This document shows positions 16,933 to 25,570 of a stretch of DNA of 64,000 nucleotides, piece by piece. The position numbers and the translations under genes are program-made. The DNA is from Natrinema salinisoli (GTDB taxonomy: Archaea > Halobacteriota > Halobacteria > Halobacteriales > Natrialbaceae). Position 1 is the first letter of the stretch, and each line of letters begins with the position of its first letter. The notes under the pieces were generated by a model. The model saw only the letters and a list, made by a program, of their open reading frames with translations. It ran no database searches and was not told the DNA's origin. The DNA lies in contig NZ_CP084469.1 in assembly GCF_020405205.1 (NCBI RefSeq), forward strand, positions 2,852,001-2,916,000, in the 5' to 3' direction.

Positions 16933-17706
16933 TCAGGCGGTCGCCCGAACCAGTACGACGCCCGTCCGGTAGGACGCCAGTCGCGGCCCCTCTCTCCCGG
17001 ATTCGTACTGGAACTCGAACGCCGCCTCGAGTTCCGCCGGTGCGTCCGCCAGCAACGCTCTGATCCGCTGGCGGTCGTCGTCCGGTACGTCCATCCGATC
17101 GAGCCAGGCGTCGACCTCGAGTTGCCGGCTCGTCTCGCGGACGTCCTCGACGGTCAGCCCCGTCTCCCCGAGCCAGTCGAGCCACTGCCGTCGGGAGTAG
17201 CTCTCGACGTGACTCGAATCCCGAAGTCGTTCGATCCGGTTCACGTACACTCCCAACTCGGGATCGTCCGGCACGCAGAGATCTTCGAACGCGAGGACGC
17301 CACCCGGTGCGAGCACGCGCTCGACCTCCGCGAGGAACGCCTCGGGGTCCGGAAAGTGGTGGGCCGCGAACCGACAGGTGACCGCGTCGAAGCGGTCCGT
17401 CGCGAATGGGAGCCGTTCGGCGTCGAACACGACCCCTTCGAGCCCGCCGTACGCCGTCGTCGCCGTCGCGACCATCTCCGGGGAGAGATCCGCCGCGACG
17501 ACCCTCGAAACGCCCGTCTCGGCGAGCGCACCGGCGACGTGTCCCGCGCCGGTCGCCACGTCGAGCGCACACGTCGCGTCCCGACACCAGTCGACGAGCT
17601 GCTCGAGGTCCGTGCCTTGCTTGAGTACGTTCCCCTCGAGATAGCCGTCCGCAGCACCCCCGAAGGCGGTCGCGACGTCTCGCTTTGTATTGGCGTCGTC
17701 CGTCAC
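16933..17706 (-). CDS. Class I SAM-dependent methyltransferase (UbiE-like)
   Basis: 257 residues. Motif I is CALDVATGAGHVAGAL (about residues 41-56), followed by the acidic AADLSPEMVATA block and the RFAAHHFPDPEAFLAEVERVLAPGG segment typical of the UbiE/COQ5-like group. The substrate cannot be read; quinone or small-molecule methylation is common in relatives. It follows the thermosome region on the same strand but is separated from it by more than 400 bases of hairpin-rich DNA. Confidence 0.88.
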   Translation of the reverse strand: MTDDANTKRDVATAFGGAADGYLEGNVLKQGTDLEQLVDWCRDATCALDVATGAGHVAGALAETGVSRVVAADLSPEMVATATTAYGGLEGVVFDAERLPFATDRFDAVTCRFAAHHFPDPEAFLAEVERVLAPGGVLAFEDLCVPDDPELGVYVNRIERLRDSSHVESYSRRQWLDWLGETGLTVEDVRETSRQLEVDAWLDRMDVPDDDRQRIRALLADAPAELEAAFEFQYESGREGPRLASYRTGVVLVRATA

Positions 17707-17882
17707 GACACCCTATTGTGATTAAACGGACATGAGCGTTGCGTGAGTACAGATCACGAGCAACCGACTAGGCGTGTCGAAGACGGATTACAAGGATACG
17801 AAAATAACGACGAAACAGCAGATACGATGGGCCGACTTGATTGGGTGGCTCGAGCGGTAGTCTCCTCCGTTTAGCACCGCGA

Positions 17883-17986
17883 GGGCCGCAAGGCCCGAGC
17901 GGGCCGACGACCGATGTGGAGAGCGCGGCGCGTAGCGCCGCGAATAGGCGAACGGCAACGCCGTGAGCCGAGAGCGCGAAGCGCTC
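17883..17986. repeat. Series of four short perfect hairpins
   Basis: Within 104 bases there are four inverted repeats with tiny loops: GGGCC-GCAA-GGCCC (17883-17896), an eight-pair CGCGGCGC-GTA-GCGCCGCG (17924-17942), ACGGC-AAC-GCCGT (17952-17964) and GAGCGC-GAA-GCGCTC (17972-17986). No gene is seen here. This is one half of the gene-free stretch 17707-18125; the other half is the three-armed structure at 18010-18126. Confidence 0.7.
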
Positions 17987-18009
17987 GGAACGGAGGGAGG
18001 AGTGCTTTT

Positions 18010-18126
18010 AGACTAAATTTTGCCGAGGGCGCGGCGAAGCCGCGCCCGTGGTTCGAAAGGCGCTTCGCGCCTTTCGTCATCACGAGAGAGCTTCGCTCTC
18101 TCGAACGACAGAGCAAAATTTAGTCT
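18010..18126. repeat. Cloverleaf-like compound inverted repeat at the thermosome 3' end
   Basis: A perfect 14-base inverted repeat AGACTAAATTTTGC (18010-18023) / GCAAAATTTAGTCT (18113-18126) encloses three perfect hairpins: nine pairs at 18027-18047, ten pairs at 18054-18076 and nine pairs at 18083-18103, each with a three-base GAA or TTC loop. The outer arm touches the thermosome stop codon (complement of 18126-18128). As single strand it would fold into a stem with three arms. It may act as a 3' end/terminator of the thermosome mRNA or be a mobile non-coding repeat. Confidence 0.75.
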
Positions 18127-19802
18127 CACATCATGCCGCCCATGCCGCCGCCCATACCGCCCATGCCGCCGCCCATGCCACCGCCGCCCGGCGGCATCTC
18201 TTCGTCGTCGTCGTCGTGGGAGACGGCGAGGTCGCCCGCGGCGATGACGTCGTCGATGCGAAGCAGCATGACGGCCGCCTCGGTGGCGGACTCGATGGCC
18301 TGGGTCTTCACGCGGAGCGGCTCGTAGACGCCCTCCTCGGCCATGTCGATAGTGTCGCCGGTGTAGGCGTCCAGTCCGGCGGCCGTGTTGCCGCCGTCGT
18401 GGGCGCTGCGGAGTTCGACCAGCGAGTCGATGGGATCGAGTCCCGCGTTTTCGGCCAGAGTGCGCGGGATAACCTCGAGCGCGTCGGCGAAGGCCTCGAC
18501 GGCCAGCTGTTCGCGGCCTCCGACGGAGTCGGCGTAGTCGCGCAGGGCGAGCGAGAGTTCGACTTCGGGTGCGCCGCCGCCGGCGAGCACCTTGCCGTCC
18601 TCGATGGTCGTGCGGACGACGCCCAGCGAGTCCTCGACGGCGCGGTCGATCTCGTCGATGACGTGCTCGGTGCCACCGCGGAGGATCAGGGTGACGGCGC
18701 GCGCGTCGTCGACGTCCTCGACGAAGATGCGCTGGTCGCCGGCGATCTCCTTCTGCGCGACGCTGCCTGCGGCACCGAGGTCGTCCTCGGTCAGGTCGTC
18801 GACGCTCGAGACGGGCGTCGCACCGGTCGCGCGAGCGAGCTGGGCCTGGTCGCTGGACTTGACGCGACGGACGGCGATGATGTCCTCCTGTGCGAGGTAG
18901 TGCTGGGCCATGTCGTCGATGCCGCCGTCGACGAAGACGACGTCAGCGCCGACGTCCGCGACTTGCTCGGCCATCTCGCGGAGCTGGGCCTCTTCCTGCT
19001 CGAGGAACTGCTCGAGCTGGTCGGGGTCGGTGACGTTGACTTCGGCGTCGATCTCGGTTTCCTTGATCTCGAGGTCGCCGTTGACGATCGCGACGTTGGC
19101 GTCCTCGGCGAAGTACGGCATGTTCTCGGAGACGCGCTCCTTGTCGACGATGACGCCTTCGACGAGCTCGGAGTTCTCGACGGAGCCGCCGACGACCTTC
19201 TCGACTTTGATGTTGTCCGTGTCGACGCCGTCGTCGTCGGCGACCGCGCGAACGGCCTCGACGATGAGCTCGGAGAGCAGGTCCTTGGCGTTCTCCGCGC
19301 CCTTGCCGGTCATCGCCGTCGCGGCGATCTGCTCGAGGATCTCCGTGTCGTCCTCGTCGACGTCGATGGCGATCTCCTCGAGGGCCTCGGTGGCTTCTTC
19401 GGCGGCCTCTCGGTACCCCTGTGCGAGGGTGGTCGCGTGGATGTCCTGGTCGAGGAGGTCCTCGGCCTGGCTGAGGAGCTCGCCGGCGACGACGACGGCG
19501 CTCGTGGTGCCGTCACCGACTTCCTCTTCCTGTGTCTCGGCGACTTCGACGATCATGTCGGCCGCGGGATGATCGATCTCCATCTCCGAGAGCAGGGTGA
19601 CACCGTCGTTCGTGACGATGACGTTGCCCGACGAGTCGACGAGCATCTTGTCCATCCCCTTCGGGCCGAGCGTCGTCCGAACCGACTCGGCGACGGCCTT
19701 CCCGGCCTGTACGTTCATCGACTGCGCGTCCTCCCCGGAGGTGCGCTGGCTGTCCTCCGAGAGTACGATAAGGGGCTGGTTGCCCATCTGCTGTTGAGCC
19801 AT
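18126..19802 (-). CDS. Thermosome subunit (group II chaperonin)
   Basis: 558 residues, an ATP-driven folding chamber subunit related to eukaryotic CCT. Visible motifs: [13 protein letters not shown] near the N-terminus, the nucleotide-binding [13 protein letters not shown] near residue 95, the stalk region with TAMTGKGAE, and the conserved [13 protein letters not shown] near residue 400. The tail is an acidic stretch, then GGM repeats ([10 protein letters not shown]), as in haloarchaeal CCTs. A TTG two codons earlier is open, but the ATG at 19802 fits the promoter, whose TATA lies about 32 bases upstream. A palindrome overlaps that promoter. The 3' end merges with the cloverleaf-like repeat. 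Confidence 0.96.
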   Translation of the reverse strand: MAQQQMGNQPLIVLSEDSQRTSGEDAQSMNVQAGKAVAESVRTTLGPKGMDKMLVDSSGNVIVTNDGVTLLSEMEIDHPAADMIVEVAETQEEEVGDGTTSAVVVAGELLSQAEDLLDQDIHATTLAQGYREAAEEATEALEEIAIDVDEDDTEILEQIAATAMTGKGAENAKDLLSELIVEAVRAVADDDGVDTDNIKVEKVVGGSVENSELVEGVIVDKERVSENMPYFAEDANVAIVNGDLEIKETEIDAEVNVTDPDQLEQFLEQEEAQLREMAEQVADVGADVVFVDGGIDDMAQHYLAQEDIIAVRRVKSSDQAQLARATGATPVSSVDDLTEDDLGAAGSVAQKEIAGDQRIFVEDVDDARAVTLILRGGTEHVIDEIDRAVEDSLGVVRTTIEDGKVLAGGGAPEVELSLALRDYADSVGGREQLAVEAFADALEVIPRTLAENAGLDPIDSLVELRSAHDGGNTAAGLDAYTGDTIDMAEEGVYEPLRVKTQAIESATEAAVMLLRIDDVIAAGDLAVSHDDDDEEMPPGGGGMGGGMGGMGGGMGGMM

Positions 19803-19828
19803 AGTCAAGAGAACGATTGATTGTTATT

Positions 19829-19849
19829 CTATATAAGCGTTTCGCTTAT
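19829..19849 (-). promoter_or_regulatory. Thermosome promoter with a palindrome over TATA/BRE
   Basis: Read on the minus strand, CGAAACGCTTATATAG places a BRE-like CGAAA directly before a TATA box centred about 30 bases before the start codon. A perfect inverted repeat ATAAGCG-TTT-CGCTTAT (19833-19849) covers the BRE and the edge of the TATA box. A protein bound there would compete with TFB/TBP, so it is a candidate heat-shock operator. Confidence 0.6.
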
Positions 19850-20055
19850 TGTCCACTCGATCCCCGCTCCGTACGGGGGTTTTTCACATACCGTCGGCCG
19901 CGAATCAGGCCCTGCTGTAACCGCCGTCGGCCGTAGAGCCACTCCAACAGTGGACTTCGCGATCTCACGGGCGAAGTGTAAATCGGAACGCCGATCGAGA
20001 ATAGGTAACCGTTCGTAAACGTCGTGGACAGCAACCGATGTCGGGGGAGTTGCGA

Positions 20056-20604
20056 TCAGCCGGAGAACCGGTGGTACTCCATCCCCTTGTGCTTCATCTC
20101 GTTGTGTTTCTCCTCGAGGAAGGAGTAGACCGCGCCGTGGGGCGCGCCGTCGAGGAGCATTTCGGCGGCGCTGCGGACGGCGTCGACCTCCTGTGGCGCA
20201 CCGATGATGCCGAGCGTCGAGCCGTAGATGACGACGTCGGCACCGGTCAGTTCCTCCATCAGTTCGCGGGTCCGGCCACCTTCGCCGATGAGCCGCCCCT
20301 TCTTGCGTTTCATGTCGGTTTTGTTCCGCGCGGCGGCGTCGATGTCGACGACGTCGAACAACATCATGTCGTCCTCGAGCAGCCGCAGGGCGTCCTCGGG
20401 CGCGAACCCGCGGCCGATGGCGCGAACGATCTCGGGGCCTTTGAGCCCGAGTACGGGATCGCCGACGGTTTCGACGGCAACGGAGCCGTTCTCCGAGTCG
20501 ATGTCGAGTCGTACCTCGGCTTCCGCCTCGATCTCGCGCATCGTCTCGCCTCCTTCGCCGATGAGAACGCCGATGCGGTCCTGCGGAATCTTCACGTGCT
20601 GCAT
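20056..20604 (-). CDS. KH-domain RNA-binding protein (Dim2/Pno1-like)
   Basis: 182 residues with two KH domains. The first has RIGVLIGEGGETMREIE (GxxG loop near residue 17); the second has KKGRLIGEGGRTRELME near residue 107. This is the archaeal relative of Dim2/Pno1/Krr1, which binds the 3' end of small-subunit rRNA during maturation. The RIO1 kinase gene, its usual functional partner, lies about 2 kb upstream on the same strand, separated by a phosphoesterase and trpS. The frame is open to 20988, but the ATG at 20604 precedes the conserved MQHVKIPQDRIG opening. Confidence 0.9.
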   Translation of the reverse strand: MQHVKIPQDRIGVLIGEGGETMREIEAEAEVRLDIDSENGSVAVETVGDPVLGLKGPEIVRAIGRGFAPEDALRLLEDDMMLFDVVDIDAAARNKTDMKRKKGRLIGEGGRTRELMEELTGADVVIYGSTLGIIGAPQEVDAVRSAAEMLLDGAPHGAVYSFLEEKHNEMKHKGMEYHRFSG

Positions 20605-20707
20605 ACAGTCAGGTACTGGCTGGGCGAGGTTAAGCGCTTGGTCCGCGAGTACCGGGTGGGTCGTGGCACCCACGCACGCGGTCGTTCTCCGCCGGTCGAC
20701 GCCGTCG

Positions 20708-21208
20708 CTACTCGAGCACCGATCGGAACCGCACCGACTCCGAGCGCGTGTCGACGACGGCGATCGTGCGGTCCTCGTCGGCCGCCAGCACGTGCGCACC
20801 GGGGTTGAGAACCGTCGTTCGGCCCTCCTCCGACAATTCGCGCTCGTGGTGGTGGCCATAACAGACGAAATCGTAGGTCTCGCCGGCCGCGATCGCCTCG
20901 ACCTCCTCGAGATGCTCGCCGTGGAGCACCGCGAACGAGAGGCCGTCGAACTCGAGGCTGGCGAACCGGCCGTGGAGTTCGCCCTCACCGCCGAGCGAGT
21001 CGAACGCGGCCTGGAGATTCGCGACGTCGCCGTCGTTGTTCCCGAGGACGCCGTGGAGTTCGAACTCGTCGAAGTAGTCGATCATCAGCGGGGCGACGAA
21101 GTCGCCGCAGTGGACGACGAGCTCGACGCCTTCCTCGGCGAAGATCTCGGTCGCGCGCTCGATCGCCGCGACGTTGTCGTGCGTGTCGGAAATAATGCCG
21201 ATGTTCAT
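20708..21208 (-). CDS. YfcE/MJ0936-type metallophosphoesterase
   Basis: A 166-residue calcineurin-like phosphoesterase. Metal-binding motifs are all visible in order: GIISDTHDN (D-x-H), VVHCGDF (GD), LGNNDGD (GNxD), a HGEH segment and CYGHHHERE (GHxH). Relatives are phosphodiesterases active on artificial or cyclic nucleotide substrates, and the physiological substrate is generally unknown. It lies 103 bases upstream of the KH gene on the same strand and may be cotranscribed with trpS, which ends 70 bases before it. Confidence 0.9.
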   Translation of the reverse strand: MNIGIISDTHDNVAAIERATEIFAEEGVELVVHCGDFVAPLMIDYFDEFELHGVLGNNDGDVANLQAAFDSLGGEGELHGRFASLEFDGLSFAVLHGEHLEEVEAIAAGETYDFVCYGHHHERELSEEGRTTVLNPGAHVLAADEDRTIAVVDTRSESVRFRSVLE

Positions 21209-21278
21209 ACGCGTTCCCGCGATGGCGATCCACTAAGGCGTTCGGGGAACGACGAGCGTAGTCGATGCGGGCGAACGA

Positions 21279-22496
21279 TTACCGTTCGAGAGACGACGGC
21301 ACGCCCGCTCGCTCGAGTGCCTGCTGCCGTTCCTCGTCTGTGAGCCGATAGGGCCGGATTTCCGTCGCGACGTCACCGAGAGCAGCACGTCGACGCTGGT
21401 GTGCATCGAGGAATTCGGTAATTCGATCGATCGCGATCTCCTTCAACTCGCCGCTAAGCAGGTCGCCAGATCGGTACTCGGCCGCGATTCGCTCGAGTTC
21501 TGCGTCGTCGGATTCGAAGAAGAATCGCAGGTACTGGAATGGAACGTCGACGGTCGGATCGCCGCCGTGTTCGCGGTGTTCCTCGAGGGTCGCCCGACCG
21601 CCGGTATACGCGTGCGTCCGGATCGCCTCGGCGACCGTGTCCGGATCGGCAGTGAGCTCGATCGACGGCGCATCGTCGGAAGAGCTCATCTTCCCCGGTC
21701 CCTCGAGACTCGGGAGGAAGCGCCCGAGCAGGGCACCAGGCTTCGCCACTGGAAGCGCTTCTTTCGCGGCGATATCGCGACAGACCCGAACGTGGGGGTC
21801 CTGATCGACGGCGATGGGAACGAGAGTCGGCTGCCGGCCGCTGACGAGTTGCGGAAGCAGGAGGTGGGTCGCCTGTACGGCGGGGTAGAACTCGAGGCCG
21901 ACGGTATCCTGCTCGCCGTAGACGGCCTCGACCGTCGCCGGCGTGAGGTGGGTCGCGAGTCGAACGGCGATCGGGTAGATCACGTCTGCATCGGCAGTGT
22001 CGACGACGATCCGGGTTTTGTCGGGGTCGAAGCCGACGGCGAGGATATCGCGTACATTGTCGCGGGTATGCTCGCCGATAGCGTCGAACGATTGCGATTT
22101 CGCGAGGAACTTCTCGTCGTCCGAGAGCGGGATATAGACCGTCGCTCCGGTCACTTCCTGAAAGCGTTTCGCGAGATAGAGCGGCAAGACGTGGCCGAGG
22201 TGCATCGGTCCCGACGGTCCCCGTCCGGTAACGATCGCGTGAATATCGCCCGCTTCGACGGCTTCGAGGTAACTGTCGACGTCTCGTCCCGCGTAGAACG
22301 TCCGGCGACGGAGCAGCGGGTGGTCGGGGAAGCGACCGAGCTGCTCGTCGGTGAGCTGATCGGCCCCGAATCGCTCGAGGAGTTTCTCGTAGTCGATCTC
22401 GCCCTCGACGGCGTACGGAGTGACGGTGAACCGGTCGGCAGTCGGATTTGAATCGGTACGTGCGGTGCTATCAGCGGTGTCGGTCGGTTCTGTCAT
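21279..22496 (-). CDS. trpS: Tryptophanyl-tRNA synthetase, archaeal type
   Basis: 405 residues, class I synthetase for tRNA-Trp. It shows GPMHLGHVLP (HIGH motif, residues 97-106), the long N-terminal extension typical of archaeal/eukaryotic TrpRS with TPYAVEGEIDYEKLLERFG, the SDDEKFLAK block and GPGKMSSSDD (KMSKS motif). The C-terminus DAHQRRRAALGDVATEIRPY fits the family. An upstream in-frame extension to 22649 is basic and unlike the family, so the ATG at 22496 is used. Many haloarchaea carry a second TrpRS paralogue; only one is in this window. Confidence 0.95.
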   Translation of the reverse strand: MTEPTDTADSTARTDSNPTADRFTVTPYAVEGEIDYEKLLERFGADQLTDEQLGRFPDHPLLRRRTFYAGRDVDSYLEAVEAGDIHAIVTGRGPSGPMHLGHVLPLYLAKRFQEVTGATVYIPLSDDEKFLAKSQSFDAIGEHTRDNVRDILAVGFDPDKTRIVVDTADADVIYPIAVRLATHLTPATVEAVYGEQDTVGLEFYPAVQATHLLLPQLVSGRQPTLVPIAVDQDPHVRVCRDIAAKEALPVAKPGALLGRFLPSLEGPGKMSSSDDAPSIELTADPDTVAEAIRTHAYTGGRATLEEHREHGGDPTVDVPFQYLRFFFESDDAELERIAAEYRSGDLLSGELKEIAIDRITEFLDAHQRRRAALGDVATEIRPYRLTDEERQQALERAGVPSSLER

Positions 22497-22725
22497 TCGT
22501 GTCGTGGAGTCGGCTGTAGCAACTGGAAGACGATTCGGCTGAAAAACGAGCGGAGGGAGCGATCGCCGCCGCAGCCGCCGGGTTAGGCCGCGTCGCCCGC
22601 CGCGACGACACTGTCCGCTCTCGAAAGGGCGTACCAGCGCCACTGCCAATCGAGAGCGGACGTCACTATCACGTTCTTTTCAGGCGACAGTAAAGAGTAT
22701 TTCGGAGAATCGGAGAGTGTCCGAA

Positions 22726-23601
22726 TCAGTCCCGCGACGGATCCGGCTCCGGACTCGTGACGAACTCGAGGAGGTCGTCCGCCGTCACTTCGAGCCCCTG
22801 CCGCGAAAAGAACCCCGCGACGTTCCGACAGTCCCGCTCGAGGAAGTCGCGGCTGTTCGGGTGGTGGACCGTCACGGCCTGGCCGAGGTCGATGAGCACG
22901 AGCTGGCCCTCGTTCTCGTCGAAGACCACGTTGTACTCGCTCAGGTCGCCGTGAATGAGCCCCGCCGAGTAGAGCCGGCGCATGTACTCGCGCATGACCT
23001 CGTAGGCCGTCTCCGGGTTCTCGATCTGGACCTCGCCGAGGCGCTTCGCGCGGCCGTCCTCGTTCCCGATATACTCCATGACCAGCACGTTGCGCTCGGT
23101 CGCGATCGGTTCCGGAACTCGCACGCCGGCGGCTTTCGCCCGCCGGAGGTTCGCCAGCTCCTTTTTCGTCCACGCGAGGACGACGTCTTTCTTCTTGCCG
23201 CCCAGGCCCTCGAATCGGGGGTCGCCCTCGAGGTAGTCGCGCATCTGATTGAAGTTCGAGGCGTTGATCCGGTAGATCTTGACAGCGACCTCGCGGTCGT
23301 CGCCCAGCGCGTGGTAGACGTTGGCCTCCTTGCCCGTCGAGAGCGGCCCGCCGAAGGCCTCGACGTACCCGTCCTGGACGAGCTTGTACAGCGCCGCAAA
23401 GGTTGCGTCGTCGAACACCGACTGCTCGACCTTGAACTGGTCGGCGTCCTTGATGCGCTCTTCGAACTGTTCGAACTCGCGGTCGCGCTTGCGCGCGATC
23501 CGATCCGCTTCGGTATCCGAGACGTCGATCTCCTCCCACTCGTCGCCCGGCGTCTCCACTTCCTCGAGGTCGACCAGTCCGAACTCCGTTCCCTGTTCCA
23601 T
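22726..23601 (-). CDS. rio1: RIO1-type serine/threonine protein kinase
   Basis: 291 residues. After a charged helical N-terminus, the RIO fold shows the flexible P-loop STGKEANVYHALG, the lysine in VAVKIYRIN, the catalytic loop GLIHGDLSEYNVVF and the metal-binding VLIDLGQAV. RIO kinases act in the final maturation of the small ribosomal subunit; in archaea RIO1 is usually linked to aIF1A and the KH-domain protein, the latter found at 20056-20604. The start is the ATG at 23601; a much longer upstream frame overlaps the divergent ferredoxin gene and is spurious. Confidence 0.94.
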   Translation of the reverse strand: MEQGTEFGLVDLEEVETPGDEWEEIDVSDTEADRIARKRDREFEQFEERIKDADQFKVEQSVFDDATFAALYKLVQDGYVEAFGGPLSTGKEANVYHALGDDREVAVKIYRINASNFNQMRDYLEGDPRFEGLGGKKKDVVLAWTKKELANLRRAKAAGVRVPEPIATERNVLVMEYIGNEDGRAKRLGEVQIENPETAYEVMREYMRRLYSAGLIHGDLSEYNVVFDENEGQLVLIDLGQAVTVHHPNSRDFLERDCRNVAGFFSRQGLEVTADDLLEFVTSPEPDPSRD

Positions 23602-23730
23602 CTGTTCGACGCTACGGGTCGCGTGGGGGTAAAGACTGGGACTCGCTCGAGCGGCCACACTTTTTGTGCCGTCCGCGGTAGTACCGCTCGTGAGTAACTC
23701 GACCGAGCGCCGCCACACGGGGATCGAGCG

Positions 23731-24108
23731 ATGACGAGCTACGACGTGACGCTCGAGCGGACTGACGGCCCGAACCGGACGCTCGAGGTCGCCGACGACG
23801 AGACGGTCCTCGACGCGGCCCAGCGGGCCGGCATTCGGCTGCCCTACGACTGTCGGAAAGGGACCTGCATCACCTGCGTCGGTCGGCTGGTCGGCCTCGA
23901 AGACGGAGGGAGCGAATCCGAGACGGACGAGACGGCGCGGCCGCGGGACGCCGACGCGTTCACGTATCGTCGGACCCCCCGGGCGCTGACCGACGGCGAA
24001 CGAGCGGACGGCTACGTCCTGCTGTGCATCGCGCAGCCACGGACTGACTGCCGCATCGAGGTCGGGCCGCGTGTCCGCGCCGAAGTCGGGGACAGTCCCT
24101 GGTCGTAG
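23731..24108 (+). CDS. 2Fe-2S ferredoxin, first of a flanking pair
   Basis: 125 residues with the plant/halobacterial-type cluster ligands Cys41, Cys46, Cys49 (DCRKGTCITC) and Cys99 (LLCIAQP). The gap between the third and fourth cysteine is about 49 residues, longer than the usual 29 or so, because of an acidic insert (GGSESETDETARPRD). It is a one-electron carrier. It is followed 61 bases later by the SBP56 gene and then by a second ferredoxin of the same subtype, which suggests these ferredoxins serve that enzyme. It is divergent from rio1. Confidence 0.9.
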   Translation: MTSYDVTLERTDGPNRTLEVADDETVLDAAQRAGIRLPYDCRKGTCITCVGRLVGLEDGGSESETDETARPRDADAFTYRRTPRALTDGERADGYVLLCIAQPRTDCRIEVGPRVRAEVGDSPWS

Positions 24109-24169
24109 CTCCCGCTCCCGTTGCGAATCCCGAACAGACTTATCTACGTGTTCGTGGTCGGGAAACCCC

Positions 24170-25570
24170 ATGAGTGATGCGAGCACAGGCGGCGACGTCG
24201 AACCGGACCACGACCACGAACACCACCACGAGGGCCCCGGCTACGCGACGCCACAGGCCGCTATCGAGGAGGGTGAGCGAGAAAAACTGGCCTACGTGAT
24301 GAGCCTCTACGTCGGGACGGACGTCGACGCGTCGGATTTCGTCGCGGTCGTCGACCTCGATCCCGAGTCGGACACCTACGCCGAAATCGTCGACCGCATC
24401 GAGATGCCCGAGCGCGGCGACGAACTCCATCACTTCGGGTGGAACGCCTGCTCGTCGTCCTGCCACATGGACGGCTTGGAGCGGCGACATCTGATCGTTC
24501 CCGGCCAACGCTCCTCGCGAATTCACGTAATCGACGCGAAAGACCGGCGGAATCCCGAACTGGAGACGGTGATCGAACCCGAGGAGGTCTTCGAGTACGA
24601 CCTCTCGGCACCCCACACCGTCCACTGCATCCCGGACGGCGAGATTCTGATCAGCATGCTCGGCGACGCCGACGGCGAGCTGCCGGGCGGCTTCCTCGAG
24701 CTGAACGACGACTTCGAGATCGAAGGGCGCTGGGAGCCGCCGGGCGAGATCGAGATGAACTACGACTACTGGTACCAGCCCCGACAGAACGTGATGGTGT
24801 CCAGCGAGTGGGCCGCCCCAAAAACGTACTATCCGGGCTTCGACCTCGACGACGTCGAAGCGGGCAACTACGGCCGGAAGCTCCACTTCTGGGACTGGGA
24901 GAACGGGACCGTCGAGCAGACGATCGACCTCGGCGAGGAGGGGATGATCCCGCTCGAGGTACGATTCCTCCACACGCCAGAATCGACGCACGGGTTCGTC
25001 GGGGCCGCGCTCTCGTCGAACATATTCCACTTCTGGCGCGACGACGACGCGGGCGAGTACCGCGCCGAGAAGGCCATCGACTTCGAGAGCCGGGAGCACG
25101 AAGACTGGGATATGCCCGTTCCAGGCCTGACGACCGATATCCTGATCTCGATGGACGATCGGTACCTGTTCGGCTCGAACTGGCTCCACGGCGAGGTCTG
25201 GATGTACGACATCTCGGACCCGTCGAACCCGCGACGGGCTGACTCGCTCTCCGTCGGCGGGACCTTCGGCGAGGTTCAGGAAGTGCAGGGCCGCGAGCTG
25301 AACGCCGGTCCGCAGATGTTACAGCTCTCGCTCGACGGCGAGCGTCTCTACTGGACGACGTCGCTGTTCTCCTCGTGGGACGAGCAGTTCTATCCCGAGG
25401 AGGGCGAGCAGGGATCGGTGATGCTGAAAGCCGACGTCGATCCGCGAACGGGGACGCTCGAGCTCGACGAGGACTTCCTCGTCGACTGGGGCGAGTGCCC
25501 CGAAGGGCCGGCCCGCGCCCACGAGATCCGGTGGCCCGACGGCGACTGTACGAGCGACGTCTGGCAGTGA
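24170..25570 (+). CDS. SBP56 family protein (selenium-binding / methanethiol oxidase)
   Basis: 466 residues. Family marks are ELHHFGWNACSSSC (about residues 84-97), APHTVHCIPDGEI, the stretch YDYWYQPRQNVMVSSEW and a His-rich N-terminus (DHDHEHHHEG). Relatives are seven-bladed propellers binding copper or another metal; bacterial and human members oxidise methanethiol to formaldehyde, hydrogen sulphide and hydrogen peroxide. Whether this one does so is inference. The frame is open from 24071, but the ATG at 24170 starts the normal His-rich N-terminus. Its stop overlaps the GTG start of the next ferredoxin (GTGA), so the two are translationally coupled. Confidence 0.9.
   Translation: MSDASTGGDVEPDHDHEHHHEGPGYATPQAAIEEGEREKLAYVMSLYVGTDVDASDFVAVVDLDPESDTYAEIVDRIEMPERGDELHHFGWNACSSSCHMDGLERRHLIVPGQRSSRIHVIDAKDRRNPELETVIEPEEVFEYDLSAPHTVHCIPDGEILISMLGDADGELPGGFLELNDDFEIEGRWEPPGEIEMNYDYWYQPRQNVMVSSEWAAPKTYYPGFDLDDVEAGNYGRKLHFWDWENGTVEQTIDLGEEGMIPLEVRFLHTPESTHGFVGAALSSNIFHFWRDDDAGEYRAEKAIDFESREHEDWDMPVPGLTTDILISMDDRYLFGSNWLHGEVWMYDISDPSNPRRADSLSVGGTFGEVQEVQGRELNAGPQMLQLSLDGERLYWTTSLFSSWDEQFYPEEGEQGSVMLKADVDPRTGTLELDEDFLVDWGECPEGPARAHEIRWPDGDCTSDVWQ

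Noticed and set aside
17914-18123. Arg-rich frame through the hairpin field
   Set aside because: The peptide only reflects translated palindromes (repeating Arg/Ala/Gly); no homology expected.
18048-19820. 590-codon plus-strand frame opposite the thermosome gene
   Set aside because: Antisense shadow of a certain thermosome gene; typical V/D/G-rich artefact of this codon usage.
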